From Pseudomonadota bacterium (GTDB lineage Bacteria; Chloroflexota; UBA6077; JAJPHF01): a stretch of DNA of 42,914 nucleotides. Under the pieces are notes generated by a model that ran no database searches, had not been told where the DNA came from, and saw only the letters and a list, made by a program, of their open reading frames with translations. The stretch lies in the NCBI GenBank assembly GCA_021325365.1, contig JAJPHF010000107.1, positions 1-42,914 on the forward strand, read 5' to 3'. Of the stretch, positions 32,741-39,897 are shown in pieces; the first letter of the stretch is position 1; every line of letters begins with the position of its first letter. Made by a program: the position numbers and the translations under genes.

Positions 32741-32808
32741 GCACTCGGCCAGGCATAGTGTGTCCGTTTGGCGAAGCCAAACCCACACACCGGCCTGGGC
32801 CGCGGCTC
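32738..32808. repeat. TAAGC-type palindromic element, copy 2
   Basis: Left end TAAGCACTCGGCC begins at the stop codon of the preceding gene; core TTTGGC-GAA-GCCAAA at 32767-32781, flanked by GTGTGT / ACACAC-like arms; the right end GGCCTGGGCCGCGGCT is degenerate and lacks the terminal GCTTA. Confidence 0.8.
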
Positions 32809-32860
32809 CCCCAGCCGGCGCGGGCGCGCATCGGGGGACCGACCGCGCGGCGGGCGGGCA

Positions 32861-32896
32861 GACGAAAAACCGGGGCCTACCGGCCCCGGTTCGTCG
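32861..32896 (-). terminator. Intrinsic terminator for the GlsB-like gene
   Basis: AACCGGGGCC (32868-32877) / GGCCCCGGTT (32882-32891) with loop TACC and flanking GACGA/TCGTC. Read on the minus strand the hairpin is followed by TTTTT, a classic intrinsic terminator 28 bases after the GlsB-like stop. Confidence 0.85.
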
Positions 32897-32923
32897 CAGG
32901 TTTGTGGCCGCGCCTGGGCGCGG

Positions 32924-33184
32924 CTAGATTGTCGACCGCCGCGGGCTCACCGCGCGAGCGATGGCGATGACGATGATCGCGCCGACCACCGCGATAACCA
33001 GGCTCGTGACGTTGAAGCCGGTCACGTCGATGCCGAGCAGCGCGCTGCTGATGAAGCCGCCGACGAGCGCGCCGATGATGCCGAGGATGATGTCGCCGAT
33101 GATCCCGTAGCCGCCGCCGCGCATAATCAGCCCGGCGAGCCAGCCCGCGATCAGCCCGAGGATGATCCAGCCAATGATACTCAT
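32924..33184 (-). CDS. GlsB/YeaQ/YmgE family membrane protein
   Basis: 86-residue membrane protein of the transglycosylase-associated/GlsB family, three helices: MSIIGWIILGLIAGWLAGLI, GIIGDIILGIIGALVGGFIS, and TSLVIAVVGAIIVIAIARAV. This is the canonical length and the family's Gly-rich pattern. Associated in other bacteria with envelope or general stress. AGGAGGGG precedes ATG 33184; an intrinsic terminator with a T-tract follows. Confidence 0.93.
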   Translation of the reverse strand: MSIIGWIILGLIAGWLAGLIMRGGGYGIIGDIILGIIGALVGGFISSALLGIDVTGFNVTSLVIAVVGAIIVIAIARAVSPRRSTI

Positions 33185-33376
33185 CGGAACCCCTCCTTAC
33201 CGCTCTCGCATCGGCCGTTGCGAGTTTCGGCCGACTGCTTCGTCATCCCCGCTAATGCAAGCGGCGTGCCATCCCCCCGGCGCACGCCGCGAGGAATATT
33301 GCCCGGGGCGCGCAGCGCTAGGTTTGGCGAGCGGAGCCGGAGGGGTGGGAGCCGGCGACGGTCTCGATGGACAGGG

Positions 33377-34126
33377 TCAGGCACGGCGCCAGCGCAGCTC
33401 GCGCACGACGATGAACGTGCGGGTGGACTCGACCATCGGCATCGCGTGCAGGCGGTGGAAGACGAGCGCGTCTAGCTCGTCCTGGCCGGCGACCTCGGCC
33501 CGCGCGATGATGTCGGTCTCGCCGTAGATGACGCTGGCCTCGGCGATGGCGGGTATTGCCTGCAGCTCGGCCAGCACGGCTTCGACGTGCTTCGCGGGGG
33601 TCTTGAGCAGCACGTAAGCTTCCATAGACGACGCCTCTTCTCCCGCCGCGGACGCGGCCGCCCCGCGCTCCACCCAGCGGGCCACGTGGAGGACGAGCGG
33701 CGCGGCCACCACGGCGCGGCGGCTCACCAGGCGGCTCAGCGCCTCGTACACTTCGCTCTCGGCGGCAACCTCTAGCTCGGCGAGCGCGTCGACGTCGGCC
33801 CCGTAGAGGAGGCACGCTTCGCGCACCTCCGGCAGTCCGCGCAGCGCGGCGAGCGTCGCGGGGCCGTCGTGGGAAGGCACTTGCAGCAGGGCGTAGGCGC
33901 GGTGCCGTGGCCGGGCGACTAGCTCTTGCGCCGCTTGCAACGAGTAGCCGCGCTGGTAATAGCGCCACAAGTCGCGGATGCGCTGCACGTCGGCCTCGGC
34001 GTAATCGCGGCGGGCGATGCGGCGCTTCGGCACGCGCGTAGGGCGGATGTAGCCGAGCGATTCAAGGTAGTAGACGAACCGCTTCTCCAGCCCGGGAACC
34101 CGCGCCAGCAGCTCCTTCAGCTCCAC
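33377..34126 (-). CDS. Regulator with MerR-like HTH fused to two Lrp/AsnC ligand-binding domains
   Basis: 249-residue putative transcription regulator. Residues 14-72 form a MerR-type winged helix (VYYLESLGYIRPTRVPKRRI then YAEADVQRIRDLWRYYQRGY, SLQAAQEL). Two repeats of the Lrp/AsnC (RAM) sensor fold follow: about 76-150 (AYALLQVPSHDGPATLAALR) and about 167-245 (EAYVLLKTPAKHVEAVLAEL, ASVIYGETDIIARAEV). MerR and Lrp domains are normally in separate proteins. The second RAM copy keeps the typical G-x-x-D-I; the first is more diverged (LLYGADVDAL). GTG start at 34126. Ligand unknown; it may sense an amino acid. Convergent with nothing; the substrate-binding lipoprotein gene is upstream on the same strand. 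Confidence 0.82.
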   Translation of the reverse strand: MELKELLARVPGLEKRFVYYLESLGYIRPTRVPKRRIARRDYAEADVQRIRDLWRYYQRGYSLQAAQELVARPRHRAYALLQVPSHDGPATLAALRGLPEVREACLLYGADVDALAELEVAAESEVYEALSRLVSRRAVVAAPLVLHVARWVERGAAASAAGEEASSMEAYVLLKTPAKHVEAVLAELQAIPAIAEASVIYGETDIIARAEVAGQDELDALVFHRLHAMPMVESTRTFIVVRELRWRRA

Positions 34127-34139
34127 GGGCTGGCCCCCC

Positions 34140-34195
34140 TTTCCGGAGTGACCTAACCCCCCTACCCCCCTTCCCTCCGAAGGAAGGGGGGTAGA
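34140..34195. repeat. C-rich/G-rich palindrome
   Basis: CCCCCCTTCCCTCC-GAA-GGAAGGGGGG, with flanking GACCTAACCCCC, like the units at 4767-4965. Located between a lipoprotein gene and the regulator gene downstream of it. Confidence 0.75.
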
Positions 34196-34251
34196 TGCCG
34201 GGGGCGACCTACGTAGTATCCCACGACACGGGTTGGAGGAGTGGGCCGCGG

Positions 34252-35409
34252 TTAGTTCGGGTAGACGCCGAGCACTTTCAGGGCATTCTCGACGTAACTT
34301 GTGTCGACGATGCGATCGAGGTCGACCGGGGGACCTTCCAGTAGGCCGAGCGCGGCGAATTCTCGCTGCTGCTCCTTCAGGTTGTCCACCTGCAGGTGGC
34401 CGTTCGGGTTGACCCAGGACATCTCCATCTTGTCGTAGAGCGCCGGGTCCTTGATCGAGGTATGCTTGATCAGGGCCGCGACGACCTCGGGCCGGTTGGG
34501 CCGCATCTTGAACATGCCATCGTTGTACTCGCGCACGCCGCGTAGGTAGGCAATCATGAAGCGGTTTGCGGCGTCGGTGTGCTGGGCGAAGCCCTCGGAG
34601 TAGAAGACCTGGGCGATCTCCAGGTCCGGGAAGGTGTCGATCGCGCGCTGCCAGCGCACGGCGATACCGCGCTCGACGCTGGCCGTGATTAGCGGCTCGA
34701 TCATCACGCCCATGTCGAGGGCGCCCGAGCTGAGCGCCGGCACCATGTCCGAGAAGCCCACGATCTTCTGGTCCACGTCGTCCAGCGTCAAGCCGGCGGA
34801 GGCGAGCCCACGGACCAGCGCCAGCTGGGCGCCCGTGCCGGTGCCGTTGTTCGCCACCGGCCGCCCTTTGAAGTCCTGCCAGCCGGCGATCTGCCCGCTG
34901 TCGATCAGCTCCTTGCGGACCATGAAGCTGAGCGCGCCGTTGACGAGTGTGGCGCGGTCGGCCACGATCTTCAGCCGTACGCCGCGACCGATCGCGTTGA
35001 GCAAGCCGGCATTCAGCGACCCGACGCCGACGTCGAGTTGATTGGTGCCCAGCGCGCTGACCTGCAGGGCGCTCGTGTCGAACGGCGTCATCTCGACGTC
35101 GAGCCCCTCCTCGGCGAAGTAGCCCTTGTCGAGCGCCAGATAGAAGCCGCCGTCGGCGGTGGACTTGATGTCTGCCAGGACGACCTTCACGCGCGGATTG
35201 AGCGGGGCGCTCGGCTGGTAGGACGCGGGCGTCACCGCGTCCGGCCCGGGAGCCGGGGTGTTGGCGCCGCTGATGGCAGCCGCGGTGGGCGTGGCCGGGG
35301 CGCTGCTCGCAGGTGGGGGGCTAGGCGCGCGGGCGCCGGGCGCCTGACAGCCGACCGCCGCGGCCAGAAGCGCCAGCACGATCGTGTAGGAAAAGCGGGA
35401 GCCTCGCAT
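34252..35409 (-). CDS. ABC transporter substrate-binding lipoprotein (NMT1/SsuA type)
   Basis: 385-residue lipoprotein with signal VLALLAAAVGCQAPGAR (lipobox AVGC), a Pro/Ala/Ser linker of about 50 residues and an NMT1-type binding domain (VKVVLADIKSTADGGFYLAL, DKGYFAEEGLDVEMTPFDTS, DVGVGSLNAGLLNAIGRGVR). Family members bind sulfonates, nitrate or pyrimidine-like compounds; the ligand here is unknown. CAGGAGAC precedes ATG 35409. Third orphan lipoprotein of this kind in the window; no permease or ATPase gene adjacent. Confidence 0.9.
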   Translation of the reverse strand: MRGSRFSYTIVLALLAAAVGCQAPGARAPSPPPASSAPATPTAAAISGANTPAPGPDAVTPASYQPSAPLNPRVKVVLADIKSTADGGFYLALDKGYFAEEGLDVEMTPFDTSALQVSALGTNQLDVGVGSLNAGLLNAIGRGVRLKIVADRATLVNGALSFMVRKELIDSGQIAGWQDFKGRPVANNGTGTGAQLALVRGLASAGLTLDDVDQKIVGFSDMVPALSSGALDMGVMIEPLITASVERGIAVRWQRAIDTFPDLEIAQVFYSEGFAQHTDAANRFMIAYLRGVREYNDGMFKMRPNRPEVVAALIKHTSIKDPALYDKMEMSWVNPNGHLQVDNLKEQQREFAALGLLEGPPVDLDRIVDTSYVENALKVLGVYPN

Positions 35410-35663
35410 GCACGTCTCCTGCGGGAATTGGTGCCATGAAGCGGGCGAATCTGCCGGCGGGCGTCGAGCCGGCGATCCGAGACCATCAGTCGGACCAAAC
35501 CGGCGGGGGGCCATCCTACCCGATCGCGCGCGACGTGAACACGATGGATCGCGCCGCCACGACGGGCGCGGCGGTAAGTTGCAGCGCGCCCGCGGGCTGC
35601 TGGCCGCGCCGCCCCAGTATAGCCGCTTCCTACGCGGGGCCGAGGACGCGCCGAACCACGCGC
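35410..35663. other. Intergenic, no gene seen
   Basis: 254 bases between the lipoprotein gene and the end of the alpha/beta hydrolase gene, both leftward. No repeat family member and no clear hairpin. Confidence 0.4.
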
Positions 35664-36953
35664 TTACTGGACGAAGGCACGCAGGCTGGGCAGCGCGGCG
35701 ACCAGGGCGCTCTGGTGGTCGAGGCCGGGCAGCAGCTCGAGACGGATCTTGGCGCCGTCGGCCTTGAGCGCCTGGGCGAAGGTCTCGGCGCCCGCGGCCG
35801 GGGCCTCACCGTCGTTCAGTCCGTGGACGAGCAGGAAGGGCGGCGCGCCCTTTGCAACATAGTGCAGCGGCGCGGCCAGCGCCCAGCGCGTCGGGTCCTT
35901 GCCGAACGCGGCGTAGAAGATCTGCGCCAGCGGCGACGCGGCGTAGCGCGCGTCGAGGTCGTAGCCCGCGCCCGAGACGCCCACGACGCTGCGAATCACA
36001 CTCGGGCTGAGGCCCTCGGCGCCCAGGAAGGCGTCGTCGAGGGCTACCAGCGATGCCAGGTGCGCGCCGGCCGAGTGGCCGCCGATGTAGAGCCGCTGCG
36101 GATCGCCGCCGTAGCTCGGGCCGTTACGATACAGCCAGGCGACGGCGCGGGCGACATCCTGGGCGTGCGCGGGGTGCTGAACGGCCGGCGAGAGGCGGTA
36201 ATTGGTCACGGCGACGAGGACGCCCTGCTCCGCCAGCTTAGCGCCGAGCCAGCTTAGCTCCGTCTTGTCGCCGATGCTCCAGCCGCCGCCGTGGACAAAC
36301 AGCAGCATGGGCGCTGGCCCGCCGCCGCGCGGCTCGTAGAGATCGAGGCGCTGCAGTGGGTCGCTGCCGTATGGCAGATCGGCCAGCAGGGTTCCCCACC
36401 CGGGCGACGGCGCGCCCGGCATGGGGGCCAGCCCCGGTCCGGCACCCGGCGGGGTGAGCGGCAGCATCGGGCTACCGGGAAGCCCCGGCGGCTGCACGGG
36501 GCCGCCCGGCAGGCTCGGCGCCAGGCCGAAGCCCCCCGGCGGGACCGGCAGCGTTGGCGGCAGGCCCGGCGCGGGCGGGAATGGGATGCCTGGTCCCGCG
36601 CCCGGCGGCAGCGGCGTCTGCGGCCCCCCCGGCGGCAGCGCGCCGCTCGGCGGGAAGGGCCCCGGCGCGAATGGCGGCTGGCCCGGCGATGCCGGTGGGG
36701 CCGGCGGCTTGGCCGCCTCGGGCGGCGCGGGCGCGGTCGGGCTGTCCGGCGGGATCTTGGCGTCGGGGGGGGTGCCGGTGTCGGGCGCCAGCGCGGGATT
36801 GGTCAGGCCCGCAGCTGCGTCCGGTCGTGGCGCCCACAGCGTCTGCGGCGCCCCCGAGCGGATGCTGGCGACGAGCATGGGAAGCTGCAAGCCGATCACC
36901 ACGCCAAGGCCCAGCACTACCACGCCAACGAGCGCTCGCCACCTGCTTGCCAT
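35664..36953 (-). CDS. Membrane-anchored alpha/beta hydrolase with long Pro/Gly-rich stalk
   Basis: 429-residue protein. An N-terminal helix (WRALVGVVVLGLGVVIGLQL) anchors it or serves as signal; residues 40-185 are a Pro/Gly/Ala-rich stalk; the C-terminal 240 residues are an esterase/lipase of the HSL-like type. Oxyanion motif FVHGGGWSIGDK, nucleophile Ser in YIGGHSAGAHLASLVA, Asp in LVHGLNDGEAPAAG and His in LPGLDHQS. The stalk would hold the catalytic domain outside the membrane. ATG 36953 follows a strong GGAGGGAG site. Substrate unknown; similar domains cleave short acyl esters. Confidence 0.88.
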   Translation of the reverse strand: MASRWRALVGVVVLGLGVVIGLQLPMLVASIRSGAPQTLWAPRPDAAAGLTNPALAPDTGTPPDAKIPPDSPTAPAPPEAAKPPAPPASPGQPPFAPGPFPPSGALPPGGPQTPLPPGAGPGIPFPPAPGLPPTLPVPPGGFGLAPSLPGGPVQPPGLPGSPMLPLTPPGAGPGLAPMPGAPSPGWGTLLADLPYGSDPLQRLDLYEPRGGGPAPMLLFVHGGGWSIGDKTELSWLGAKLAEQGVLVAVTNYRLSPAVQHPAHAQDVARAVAWLYRNGPSYGGDPQRLYIGGHSAGAHLASLVALDDAFLGAEGLSPSVIRSVVGVSGAGYDLDARYAASPLAQIFYAAFGKDPTRWALAAPLHYVAKGAPPFLLVHGLNDGEAPAAGAETFAQALKADGAKIRLELLPGLDHQSALVAALPSLRAFVQ

Positions 36954-37167
36954 GCTCCCTCCAGTGGCCCCGCGGGCGGCTGGAGCGGCTGGCCCCTGGC
37001 CCGCCGCCTGGCTCCCGCGCCGGATACGGGCGAGCGCTGCACCCGCCCGCGAACAGTTTCCGTTACGAGCGCGACCGCTCACAACAAATTGTCCGCGCAG
37101 TGACGAGCGAGCGGCGAGGAGGCCACCCGCCGCCGGCCTGGCGCGCGGCGAGTAGCCTGCCCCGCCC

Positions 37168-37244
37168 TAAGCTGCCGGCCCAAGTCGGTGTGTAAGTCTG
37201 GCTTCGCCAAACTTACACACCATCTCTCTCTGGCCGAGTGCTTA
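37168..37244. repeat. TAAGC-type palindromic element, copy 3
   Basis: 77 bp from TAAGCTGCCGGCC to GGCCGAGTGCTTA. Core arms GGTGTGTAAGTCTGGC (37187-37202) and GCCAAACTTACACACC (37206-37221) pair over 16 positions with one mismatch; loop TTC. The right end provides the TAA stop (37242-37244) of the small coiled-coil gene. Confidence 0.9.
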
Positions 37245-37439
37245 GGGAAAGCACGGCGCCTCGACGATGGCGCGGAGCCGCGCCAAAACAAGCTGCCGCT
37301 GCAGGAGCGTCACCAGCTCCGAGAGCTGAGTGTTTTGGTCGCTCAGATCCTGCACCAGGTCGATCAGGGCCTCGATCTCGTCGTCGCGGCCGGCGGTCGT
37401 GACCAGCTCGGCTGGCCGGGTACGGATCTCTTCGTACAT
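37242..37439 (-). CDS. Small coiled-coil protein (65 residues)
   Basis: No family recognised. MYEEIRTRPAELVTTAGRDD is followed by a heptad-patterned helix EIEALIDLVQDLSDQNTQLS and ELVTLLQRQLVLARLRAIVE, a coiled coil of about 45 residues, ending APCFP. GAGGG lies nine bases before ATG 37439. Its stop codon is formed by the end of a TAAGC-type palindrome, so the native C terminus may have been changed by insertion. Possible dimerising regulator or scaffold; uncertain. Confidence 0.6.
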   Translation of the reverse strand: MYEEIRTRPAELVTTAGRDDEIEALIDLVQDLSDQNTQLSELVTLLQRQLVLARLRAIVEAPCFP

Positions 37440-37849
37440 CGTGTCACCCTCTTCGTACGACGGGCTCCGTGGCCGTCTGTACTGTGAGTCTAGTCTGCGG
37501 GCAGGCCGCCGGCTCATCACGGTATCGCCACACGCGGAGCGACGAAGCCATCGCGCCCTGACGGCGACGGTGATGATCGGATGCCGACCGAGCCTACAAG
37601 CTCGGGGGGACTCCCGAGCAAGTCGTCGCCGGCGGCGCGGGCGGGGCCCTCATCTTCACGGCGCCGCAGCTCGCGGCGCTGCGGCGCGTCGCCGTCCATC
37701 GGCGCGCCCGGGGCGATCTCTGCCGGACCGTCTCCAGACCTGTTCACTGGCATAGCGTCTGCATTCCCGCTGCATGCTGCCGGCATCATTTACAGAAGGC
37801 GCAGGACCGGCGGCGGGTTGAAGGAAGTACGGGCCTGCAGACTACCGGC
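37440..37849. other. Intergenic region, no convincing gene
   Basis: About 410 bases. Overlapping frames exist on both strands (for example 37517-37789 minus and 37581-37877 plus) but have neither a ribosome site nor recognisable protein features. No hairpin stands out. Confidence 0.4.
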
Positions 37850-37922
37850 TAAGCACTCGGCCGCGGAAACCGTGTAAGTTTGGCGAAGCCAAACCTACAC
37901 ACCAACCTGGGCCGGCAGCTTA
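37850..37922. repeat. TAAGC-type palindromic element, copy 4
   Basis: 73 bp from TAAGCACTCGGCC to GGGCCGGCAGCTTA. Core GTGTAAGTTTGGC (37872-37884), loop GAA, GCCAAACCTACAC (37888-37900). The right end supplies the TAA stop (37920-37922, minus strand) of the CPBP protease gene. Confidence 0.9.
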
Positions 37923-39095
37923 GGAGAAGCCGGCGAGCATGAGGAGCAGCAGCCAGAGGTCGTAGCCGGTGTGGGTGACGGCGGACACCGTGGTATTGAA
38001 GCGCCAGCGCACGACGCCGAGCACGAGCCCGGCGAGCAGCACGGAGATCAGCCCTTCGGGGCCGTACTGGAAGGCGTGCATAGCCGCGAAGCCGACGGTC
38101 GCCGGGACCAACCCGTAGCGGGGCTGAATCACCCCGCGCCAGATCAGCTCCTCGCCCACTCCCGCGCTCACCGCCGCCGCCAGCGCCCCGCCGACGCCAA
38201 AGGAGTGCCCGAAAAGCTGCTCGATCCACGCGTTCGACGTGGGCTGGAGCCCGAGGGCCTCGACGGCCGCCGCGGCCAGGTGGTCGACCCCGATGAACAC
38301 GGGCACCATCATCAGCGAGATGAGTATGCCGACGCCGAGGGCGCGCCAGCCCGGCCAGGTGAGCCCCAGCCGCGCCAGGGCATGCGGCAGCTTCACCCAG
38401 ACGGGGAAGCCGACCGCTACCAGGCAGAGCAGGACGGTCCAGCCCACGCTGTAAATGAACTCGTACCAGAGGGAGAGCACCGGCCCGCGCTCGGCCTGGC
38501 GCTGGAGCACCGGCTGGAGCTGGGTGACCACCTCGAACGGCGCGCGGCCGTCGAGCACGGGCAAGGGCGTGAGCGGGATGAAGGTGAACCAGAACAGCGC
38601 CACGAAGCCCAGCCAATGGCGAAAGTTATCGGGCTCGACGGCGTGGTAGCGAGCCAGCCACGTGCGCACGGGCCGAATGAGCAGCAAGAGCGGCGCCGCG
38701 AGCAGTCCGAGCAGCACCCAGATGAGTGGCTGCAAGACTGGCTTCACGCGCAGCACGGTCTCGGCAGGCAGCGGCCAATGCCAGTTCTCGGGTCCTACGA
38801 GGTAGAGCGCCACCAATGCGAGGACTATCGTCACCAGCGCCTCGCCGGCGGCGTAGAGTAGCAGCAGCGCGCCCACGCGCGCGAAGCGCGAGCGCGGCGC
38901 CTGCCACGACAGCAGCGCGAGCGCCAGGAGCGGCAACTGGCCGAGGCTCAGCGCCGCCTCCAGGAACGCGCCGACCTGATGCGCGAGCACCAGACCGACG
39001 AGCAGCGCCAGGCCGGCGGCGACCGCGATGGCGCGCACCACCCGCGCCCGCTGATGCGGTGGGGGCGGCGCAACCGAGGCCGTCGAGGTGCTCAT
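37920..39095 (-). CDS. CPBP family intramembrane metalloprotease
   Basis: 391-residue polytopic membrane protein of the CAAX-protease/bacteriocin-processing family (CPBP, ABI), with about nine helices. Catalytic motif 1 is the Glu-Glu pair and Arg in VGEELIWRGVIQPR; motif 2 histidines lie in GFAAMHAFQYG and in SAVTHTGYDLWLLL. The N-terminal half, with a first helix (VVRAIAVAAGLALLVGLVLA) and several more, is longer than in minimal members. Substrate unknown; family members cleave prenylated or bacteriocin-like peptides or act as immunity proteins, but no bacteriocin gene is nearby. Its stop codon is within a TAAGC-type palindrome. Confidence 0.9.
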   Translation of the reverse strand: MSTSTASVAPPPPHQRARVVRAIAVAAGLALLVGLVLAHQVGAFLEAALSLGQLPLLALALLSWQAPRSRFARVGALLLLYAAGEALVTIVLALVALYLVGPENWHWPLPAETVLRVKPVLQPLIWVLLGLLAAPLLLLIRPVRTWLARYHAVEPDNFRHWLGFVALFWFTFIPLTPLPVLDGRAPFEVVTQLQPVLQRQAERGPVLSLWYEFIYSVGWTVLLCLVAVGFPVWVKLPHALARLGLTWPGWRALGVGILISLMMVPVFIGVDHLAAAAVEALGLQPTSNAWIEQLFGHSFGVGGALAAAVSAGVGEELIWRGVIQPRYGLVPATVGFAAMHAFQYGPEGLISVLLAGLVLGVVRWRFNTTVSAVTHTGYDLWLLLLMLAGFS

Positions 39096-39188
39096 GGGGC
39101 CATCTCCGCGGGGCGTGGCGCGAGCCGGCGCGCCCCACCGGCGCATTCTCGTCTCGGGAGCCATCCCCTTGCACGGTTTAGGCCGGCT

Positions 39189-39767
39189 TCAGGCGAATCG
39201 GCAGTCGAGGTGCAGCGCGCGTGCCAGCAGCCGGTCGTACTCGGCGGCCGAGACGTAGTAGGCGCCGAGGCTGGCGAGGTGGTCGGTCATAAACTGCGTG
39301 TCGAGCAGGAGGTAGCCGCGCTCGCGGAGCCGCGCGGCCAGGTGGGCGAAGCAGACTTTCGACGCGTCGGTGACGTCGTGGAACATCGACTCGCCCATGA
39401 ACGCGCCGCCGATCGCCACGCCGTACAGACCGCCGACCAGCGCGCCGTCCTGATACGCCTCGACGCTGTGCGCGAAGCCGCGGGCGTGCAGCGCGCCGTA
39501 CACGCGCTCGACCTCGGGCGAGATCCACGTCTCGGCCCGCGCGGCGCAGGCGGCGATCACGGCGGCGAAGTCGGCGTTGATCCGCACGTCGAAGGGCCCG
39601 CTGCGCACGGTGCGCAGCAGTCGGCGCGACAGGTGGATGCGGTAGGGGTCGAAGATGGCGCGGGGATCGGGCCGAAACCACTCAATTGGGCCGCGCCGGC
39701 TGCGGGCCATGGGGAACAGCCCTCGGCAGTACGCCCCCAGCACCAGCTCGGGCGTCAGGCGTGGCAT
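39189..39767 (-). CDS. aat: Leucyl/phenylalanyl-tRNA--protein transferase
   Basis: Adds Leu or Phe to N-terminal Arg or Lys, marking proteins for ClpAP degradation through the N-end rule. The 192-residue protein has all family blocks: LVLGAYCRGLFPMARSRRGP, IEWFRPDPRAIFD, TWISPEVERVYGALHARGFA, HSVEAYQDGALVGGLYGVAI, and GGAFMGESMFHDVTDASKVC with LLDTQFMTDHLASLGA. It starts at MPRLTP, slightly short at the N terminus, as in several non-proteobacterial Aat proteins. Repeats follow upstream (39822-39897) between it and the ThDP gene. Confidence 0.96.
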   Translation of the reverse strand: MPRLTPELVLGAYCRGLFPMARSRRGPIEWFRPDPRAIFDPYRIHLSRRLLRTVRSGPFDVRINADFAAVIAACAARAETWISPEVERVYGALHARGFAHSVEAYQDGALVGGLYGVAIGGAFMGESMFHDVTDASKVCFAHLAARLRERGYLLLDTQFMTDHLASLGAYYVSAAEYDRLLARALHLDCRFA

Positions 39768-39821
39768 GGCAGCGTGCGGAGTGGGGTGCTCACGCGGCGG
39801 CGATCTCCACAGCGAGTGATT

Positions 39822-39897
39822 AGCTGTCAGCTGTCAGCTGTCGGCAGGGAGGATACCCCCGGCTGATGGCTGATGGCTGATGGCTGATGGCTGACGG
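39822..39897. repeat. Inverted heptamer arrays, left flank of the ThDP gene
   Basis: Three AGCTGTC units (39822-39842) followed after a spacer by four GGCTGAT units and a GGCTGAC unit (39861-39895). The two arrays face each other as an imperfect inverted repeat (AGCTGTC against GGCTGAC-type complement) and can form a long hairpin. The same unit type occurs at 41668-41743. Confidence 0.85.

Noticed and set aside
37517..37789. 90-codon minus-strand frame between palindromes
   Set aside because: No ribosome site, low-complexity acidic/Pro content and an equally long frame on the other strand.
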